Assembly: GCA_009733775.1 (NCBI GenBank) | Contig: WOGZ01000381.1 | Coordinates: 1-29,124 of the forward strand | Direction of reading: 5' to 3' | Length of the DNA: 29,124 bases | From: Alectoria sarmentosa | Taxonomy: Eukaryota > Ascomycota > Lecanoromycetes > Lecanorales > Parmeliaceae | Shown here: positions 22,941 through 29,124 of the stretch, one piece after another | Layout: each line of letters starts with the position of its first letter | Numbering within the stretch: the first letter of the stretch is position 1 | The notes under the pieces: model-generated | Database searches by the model: none | Told to the model about the DNA's origin: nothing | The model's input: only the letters and a program-made list of their open reading frames with translations | Made by a program: the position numbers and the translations under genes

Positions 22941-23646
22941 GCGATCACGTTTTAATTTTTCAATAATAATATCGAGCGTCGAAAAAAAGCTCCTTTATTG
23001 AATATTCGTATTTTTGATCGAATTTAATTTGATTAATTTAATTTATTCGATCAAAAATTGAAAGCTTTAATTCAAAAAAAGATTTTAATTTAAAAAGAGA
23101 TTTTTTTTTAAAGTAATAATTGCGTGAAAGTTCGATTATAAAACGATCGATAATATGATAAATTAAATCGATATACAATTTTGAATCGATTAAATTAACA
23201 TTATCGTTATATTTCGTTGTGATCTTCGCGTCGTCTTTTTTTAAAATCTTAATCACTTAAAAATGATTTTTGCATCGAATGCGATAATCGATTTGATAAT
23301 AACATTTATTTTAACGCGAATATTCATTTTAATAATTTTTTTTTAAACGAATATATAAATTATTTGCGTAAATTATTCTCAATCTTTTTTTTTTTTTTTT
23401 CGAAAATTGAATTTATATATCTTTTAATCGTCGTTATTATTTTTATTATTAATAATAATGTTAATACGTTTTTCGATTATCAAGCGATGCGATATAATAT
23501 TAAATTTATAACGTCGCTCGATTATCGCGTTTTTTATTTTTTATTTTTAATATTAATTAACGAGATCGTTTAGCACGCTTTATTAACACGAAATTAATTT
23601 TATTATATCGATTTAAATTTAAGTTAATTTGTTTATTAACGTCGAT

Positions 23647-23673
23647 TATACGTTTATATTTTATAAACGTATA
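23647..23673. repeat. 27-bp palindrome sharing the same core
   Basis: Arms TATACGTTTATA and TATAAACGTATA are exact reverse complements around a TTT spacer. It is the second occurrence, about 760 bases away, of the ACGTTTATA hairpin core. Confidence 0.85.
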
Positions 23674-25750
23674 TAAAGTATTATTTTATCGATCAAAATT
23701 TATTATAAGCGCGTATAATTTTTTAATTTCAATTATATTAATTATGAATGCTTTATTAAATTTATAATAAATATGAAATTTTTAAAATTCGATTTTAATC
23801 TCGTTATCGAACATTTTTTTTTTATGAATTTTGATTCGATTCTTTTTGACAAAATCCATTTTTTTATATTTGACATAAATCGTTTTCGTTCAATTGTTCT
23901 CGATATTTAAATTCGCGAAAAATTGTAATATAATATATTAATATGCGTAATAAAAATCAAATTTAAATTTTTTCGATAAATCGAAAAGCTTCTTTTTGAC
24001 GAGAATCTCGATAATTTGATTGTTAATAACATTATTATTATTCGCGCTTTTAATCGCAACATTATTAATTATTTTTGCGTATATTCGCAAAACGTCTTTG
24101 AAAAATTCGAATTTGTTTTTATAAGTTTGCAATTGTATTTCATTTAACAATTTATTTAAATTAACGTTTTGATTTAAAATTGCGTAAATATGCTTGTTAA
24201 TAACAATTAATTTTTATATTATTATATTATTAAATTCGATATATTTGATTATCAAAAAAATAATAACATTAATTATTATTTTCATTTTTCTCGTTTTTTT
24301 CGTTAAAAACGTTGATTTATTTTTGATTTTGATTTAAATATTTATTAACATTATTTTGAATAATTGCTTTATCAAAATCGTAAACTTTAACGATATGATT
24401 TTTAATGAAAATGATTTAAATTGATTTCATAAATCTTTTAACTTTTATATAACGTTCGATATGTTTTTTATTATAATTATTAACGCGATTTTATTAATAA
24501 AACGAAATTTCATTTCAATTAATAATAAAATAAAAATCGATTTAATAAAAATAATTAAAATCGAAGATTTATTAAAAAATGTCAAAATCGATAATAATGA
24601 TAAACGATTTAAAAATTCGTTTATTTGATCAACGATTAAATTAAAGCGTTTGATAAAAGTTTATTTTATTAACGCAAATTGTAAAAACGATAATATATAT
24701 AAATCGTTATTCGTTATATATAAATAATAGAATATTTTCTTTTCATAAATGAAATAAAATTGCTTTTTTTAAACTTATAAAATTTTACTTCTTTTTCGAT
24801 TTTTTAAGAATTCGAATTAATTGATTTTATTCGTTTAGCTTTTTTATTATTATATAAACGATATAATTATATATATATAATGTTTTTGTTTTCACCGCGC
24901 TTAAATTCGTTTATTGTCGAATTTATATTCATTTTATTTATAATAATATACTTAATTATTTGAAAGACTTTTAATTATCGCTTATTTTTTTTTCGTTATA
25001 AGATTTACGTTTTTATTATTTTATAAATAAAGAGATCAAATAATAATGTTTCGATAAAAAAATAATTTTTTATATTCTTGAATTTAAATTTCTTCATAAA
25101 TCAATTTAATATTAATAAAATTTTTTTTTTAAATCGATGAGAATAAGGTTTTATAATCACACGTATATTTTTTTATAATAATTTCAATTTTTTGATTTTT
25201 ACGTTCAATATCTTTTCTCGCTTATTAATAAATATTTTTTCGATGTTAATTTTAAAACGATATTATTATTCGTTATATTTCGAATATTATTAATTAAAAT
25301 AATTATTAATTCGATAATTTTCTCGATAAATTGCATAATAAGTAATTATTTTTTGTATTTTTTCGATTTAATCAACTTTTTATTAATGTTAATAAGATTT
25401 ATCGTGATTAAATTAATAAATAAAATAATTATTAAACAAAAATGATAAAGTGAGCAATAATCACGAAATATTTAATGTTAAAAAAATGAATCGATAATAT
25501 AAAATCTCGCATTAAATTTTATTTTCGTTTTAATGCGATTATTTATCGCGTTAATTAATTATAAATTTATTTTTAATAAATATATTCGTGATTAAATAAT
25601 AAACATTTATTTTAACGTTTTAAAACGATAATTTAACGTTTTCATTTTACTTAAATAAACATATTAATTATAATTAAAAATTATCATAATTGACATTGAA
25701 AGCATTAACGATTTTTTTCGATTTATTATATTTTATACATTATTGCGAAG

Positions 25751-26272
25751 TGTTATAATTTTAGTTTATTAGTTTATTTTTTCAATTAGTCTCTTTTTAA
25801 TACGCAGCCCGATTGAGCTTAACGCGATTTAACATTTAACGTCGATAGCGTATTAACGTCGAGTTTTAACGTTCCCATATTTTTTAATATTAATATATAT
25901 TTATAATATAGCATAATTAATATTTTATTTAAATTATATATAAATGTTATTTTAATTTAATATACAGTTTTTAATATAATATTAATTATTTTTTATAATA
26001 ATAATAATTTATAAATTAATTATCGAATTGAACGAATTTTTATATCGCGTTATCGCGTAAAAGAGAATTTTATATAAATATAACATTCGCATCGTGTAAA
26101 ACGAAATATTAATTCGAATATCATTGAAAATTAAATACGCGACGCATTGCAGCTCGAAAAAAAAAAAAAATCTCGAAATCAAAATCAAATTCAACACGAA
26201 TTTTTTATTCGAGTTTATTTTAGAAAATAATTGTTAAAAGCGCATTTTAAAATATATAATTATTGTTATAAC
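25751..26272 (+). mobile_element. candidate LTR of a degraded retrotransposon
   Basis: The segment begins TGTTATAA and ends TTATAAC, giving 7 bp of terminal inverted identity, about 520 bases apart. It is followed immediately by a GC-containing stretch that could be a primer-binding site, then about 240 bases later by a gag-like frame on the same strand. A second LTR copy was not found in the window, so this rests on structure alone. Confidence 0.3.
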
Positions 26273-26286
26273 GGGCGCTATCAGAG
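26273..26286 (+). other. possible retroelement primer-binding site
   Basis: GGGCGCTATCAGAG stands out in DNA that is otherwise almost all A/T. It lies directly after the candidate LTR end, where a tRNA-complementary primer site is expected. The matching tRNA was not identified. Confidence 0.3.
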
Positions 26287-26527
26287 ATCATAAAAAAGAA
26301 AAGATTTTTTTTTTATAATTACAATCACAATCAGTACATTATACGCGTTGATAAAATTTAAAAAAATAAAAATTATTATAAAAAAAGACGTTATTATCAA
26401 GAAAGGTTTATAAAAAAAGATTTCGTTAATATTTTCTCGTTTCGCTTAATTTGAGTTTATATTAAATATTATAATCGCTATTATTACGATCTTTATTATA
26501 TAATAATTAATTCAAATTATTTAATTT

Positions 26528-28140
26528 GATAACGATAATGAGTTAGATTTTAATGATTTAAACGTAAAAGAAAATAGTCGACGTGAAAAATTATATTAAA
26601 TTAAAGATGAAAAACAAGTTGAATTAAAGTCTGCAAAAAGAAAAAAATATATTATCGAATTTAATAATTTATAAAATGAATTCTTTTTCACAAAAATAAA
26701 AAATGGCGCTGAGAAAAAACATAAATCGATTTTTATAAAGATTTAAAACATATAAAAGTTTATCAAAAATGTAATTTTTTATTTTAAAAAATAATATAAT
26801 GTAATTAAAAGTCTTGTTATTAACATAATTATTTATTAAAAATAAAATCAAAAATCACATTAAACGCTCATTAAAAGCAAAAAACGAATAACGTTATTTT
26901 TTTAATAATTGAAAAAAAAGAATCTTTCTCTTCTGACTGCTCGAAATAATAAAAAACGATTATAAGATTTTAAAAATATTTATCGTAATCGAAACGAAAA
27001 GTTTAAAAAAGAAATATACAATTTTAATATAAAGAATAAAAAATTAAAATCTCAATTTCGCGTTATAAGCGAAATGAATTCTTTTAATTTCGATTTTAAT
27101 TTTGATAATTTAAATTATAAAGACTTTTCTCGTTTTTTTTCTCTTTAAAATCATTATATCATAACATCGTTAAGCGAAAATCATTATAATTAATAATTCA
27201 CTTTTGTTATTAAAGAAATTTTTATTATAAACAATAAATCAAATAATAAATACGCGAATATAAATAATTTTAACGATAATAACGATGATAAAGAATTATA
27301 AAATTTATAAAAAATATATTTTAAATTTAAGTTCATATAAAGCTTTAAACTTTTTAAGATAAAAATATCGAAAATTCTTTATATTCGAAATTATTATAAA
27401 AATATAATTTATAATATAATTAAAGATAAAATAAATTTAAAAAATCTTTAATATTATTTATTTGCGAATAATATAATATAAAATCTTAAATAAATATTTA
27501 AAAGTTTCGATAAAAAAGAAAAAACAAACGTTAAATTTCAAAATTTAAAATTTATTATAAAAATCAAAGACGTTAAAAAGACTTTTAATTTCTTTTATAT
27601 TTAATTTATTATTATTATTATATTATTTAATATGTCTGAGCGAAAGAAAATCGATTATTTAAAAAAATTAATTGTAAATCATTTAAAATATCGTATTCTC
27701 GATTATTTAAGCTCGACGTTATATTATAAATTTATTATTCAATTACGATAAATCGATTTAAATATAAGATTTATCGACGAATAATTATTTAAAAACATTC
27801 GAAACGTAAAAACGAGAGAAATTGAAAAAATTGAATTCTTTAATATTAAAACAAAACGTGATAAAAGTAATAAGAAACGAAGAATTTATTTATATAACAA
27901 CATTATTATTAAAAGAAATAAACGATATTAACATTTTTAATATATCGTTAATAAATTAAAAAAGAAAAATAAATGTTTTAAATATTTATAATTTAAACAT
28001 TTATTCAATAAAATCAACGCTTTATATAAAAATAAATCTTAATTAAATAAAAAACAAGTTATTATTATATTAATAAAAATTGAATTGAAAATTAAAGCAA
28101 ATGCGTCTTTAATTTATAAATAATAACAATTAAAAAATTA
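26528..28140 (+). pseudogene. RIP-killed gag-like ORF of an LTR retrotransposon
   Basis: One frame (codons starting at 26528) runs for about 1.6 kb interrupted only by TAA. I noted no TAG or TGA in it, although all three stops should occur in such AT-rich DNA. TAA from CAA (Gln) is the expected RIP product. The conceptual product is rich in Lys/Asp/Glu with stretches such as NVKFQNLKF, KKIDYLKKLIVNHLKYRILDYL and RFIDE, and it ends with a remnant resembling a CCHC zinc knuckle (CFKY..FKH, second Cys replaced by Tyr, a C-to-Y change RIP can cause). This layout resembles Ty3/gypsy gag. A further protein-like stretch continues from 28144 in another frame. It is nonfunctional. Confidence 0.4.
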
Positions 28141-29052
28141 ACTTTTTTTAACGAAGTCGCCGTTAGAGAAATATTAAAATAAATGCGTATAAAAATTAAG
28201 AAATTCGAAGGGTTAAAATTAAGTGTTAAATTAATTATCGTAATTTTATTTTTATACGACGCTAAATTATAAAAAAAAAGATAATTAAATTTTAAAATTA
28301 AAGTTTTTAATAAATAAAAAATAACGAAATTTAATGCTTAATAAACATAAAAGCATTAATAAAGAATTTCATAAATACGAAATTTGCGAAATATTATAAA
28401 TTATCATTTATGATTTTAATGAAATCTTTTAAATTATAATTAATTAACGAAATTATGAAAGAAAATATTATTTATATAATTCGAATTATTTTCATCTTCG
28501 AAGATGATTTTGAAAAACTATTTTGTTTAATTACATTTTTAATCAAATTTGATATTATATTTAATATGTCATAATTAAAATTACATAATTCTTAAATGTT
28601 TTTCGAAAAAAAATCGTGCATTTTCAACTTTAATTATTATATATCGAATTATTTATAACATTATAAATTAATTATTATTTATAATAACAATGCGAAATAT
28701 TAATCGTTAATAATATTTTAATAAAAAAACATTGCGAAGATTTTAATATACGTTTTTATAAAAATAATAAACAAAAAAACAATTAAATTATCATTATTTA
28801 ATTTGAGAATTTCGAACATTTAAAAAAAGAAAAAGAAAAAGCAAATAATGATTTTAAATTAATAATTAACGTAATTATTATTAATCTCGAGAATTATAAA
28901 AAGTTTTTTTAAAAAATGAAAAAAATGTTTATTTTCAAAAAGAAATTAAAACGAAAGATTTTTGTAATATATTATTTATGAATCGATATTTGAAATTTAA
29001 TAAAAGCGAATAAATTATCTTCGTAAAGATTAATTAATCACGTTATTAAGTT

Positions 29053-29105
29053 ACAAGTCAGGGCTTATAAATTAAATTTATGATACTTAAAAACAAACGA
29101 AGACG
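29053..29105 (-). repeat. 53-bp inverted repeat, right copy
   Basis: This is the inverted partner of 1-53, with seven transition differences. On the plus strand it lies in a protein-like frame (KLQVRAYKLN, then YLKTNEDE after a TGA stop), compatible with degraded transposon coding sequence. Nineteen bases of AT-rich DNA follow to the window end. Confidence 0.8.
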
Positions 29106-29124
29106 AAACGAACTTAAAACTTAA

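Larger units (their letters stand above)
20107..29124. repeat. 9-kb AT-rich RIP-degraded repeat island
   Basis: From about 20107 to the window end the sequence is overwhelmingly A/T, with stops in all frames and most remaining C/G in CpG. Repeat pairs inside it, and the pair linking it to the left end, differ only by transitions. This is the signature of RIP on transposon DNA. Short open frames here (for example 23364-23573 +, 23938-24150 -, 26009-26197 -) are not supported as genes. Identifiable substructure is listed separately: a tandem repeat, a direct repeat with hairpins, a candidate LTR with primer site, and a gag-like remnant. Elsewhere I see no named element. Confidence 0.85.

Noticed and set aside
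23364..23573. Open frame of 69 codons in the right AT-rich island
   Set aside because: Hydrophobic Ile/Phe-rich translation is the default product of AT-rich DNA, and there is no splice or promoter context.
23038..24150. Minus-strand frame joining two short open frames as a RIPped pol gene
   Set aside because: The two frames are in phase, but the part between them has clusters of stops including TGA, and I could not align any RT, RNase H or integrase motif.
1..29124. The whole window as one 29-kb mobile element bounded by terminal inverted repeats
   Set aside because: The cargo is ordinary chromosomal genes, there is no transposase or tyrosine recombinase, and the shared 53 bp reads like degraded coding sequence. 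Two inverted copies of one RIPped transposon explain it more simply.

Overview
The window looks like part of a filamentous ascomycete (Pezizomycotina) genome. The genes carry several short introns (about 50-160 bases) with GT(A/R)NGT donors and CTGAC/CTAAC-like branch sites. The families are typical fungal ones, and the gene block is flanked by extremely AT-rich islands that look like transposons destroyed by RIP (repeat-induced point mutation). No bacterial-type operons, CRISPR arrays or tRNA/rRNA genes were found.

Layout. An AT-rich island (1 to about 374) changes abruptly into normal-composition DNA holding five intact genes. (1) A PHO13-type HAD phosphatase (580-1788, +, five exons). (2) A very large Yta7/ATAD2/Abo1-type AAA ATPase with a bromodomain-like region (2108-7483, -, six exons), convergent with gene 1. 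(3) A Tgl4/Tgl5/SDP1-type patatin lipase (8661-11171, +, five exons), divergent from gene 2. (4) A multi-finger C2H2 transcription factor (11754-14503, -, three exons), convergent with gene 3 and preceded by about 4.2 kb without a supported gene. (5) A carboxymuconolactone decarboxylase/AhpD-like protein (18712-19586, -, three exons). From about 20107 to the end lies a second, 9-kb AT-rich island. I joined exons by splice signals plus continuity of recognisable protein sequence, and every junction except one in gene 4 is phase-consistent.

The genes are separate chromosomal functions (metabolite-repair phosphatase, nucleosome/histone ATPase, lipid mobilisation, transcription factor, redox-family protein). 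They do not form an obvious pathway or cluster.

The most interesting material is in the AT-rich islands. The two window ends carry the same 53-bp sequence in inverted orientation, differing only by transitions. A tandem repeat and a direct repeat inside the right island also differ only by transitions. Surviving cytosines are strongly enriched in CpG. A 1.6-kb stretch stays open in one frame apart from TAA stops and looks like a RIP-killed retroelement gag, preceded by a candidate LTR/primer-binding site. No clearly new functional system was seen.
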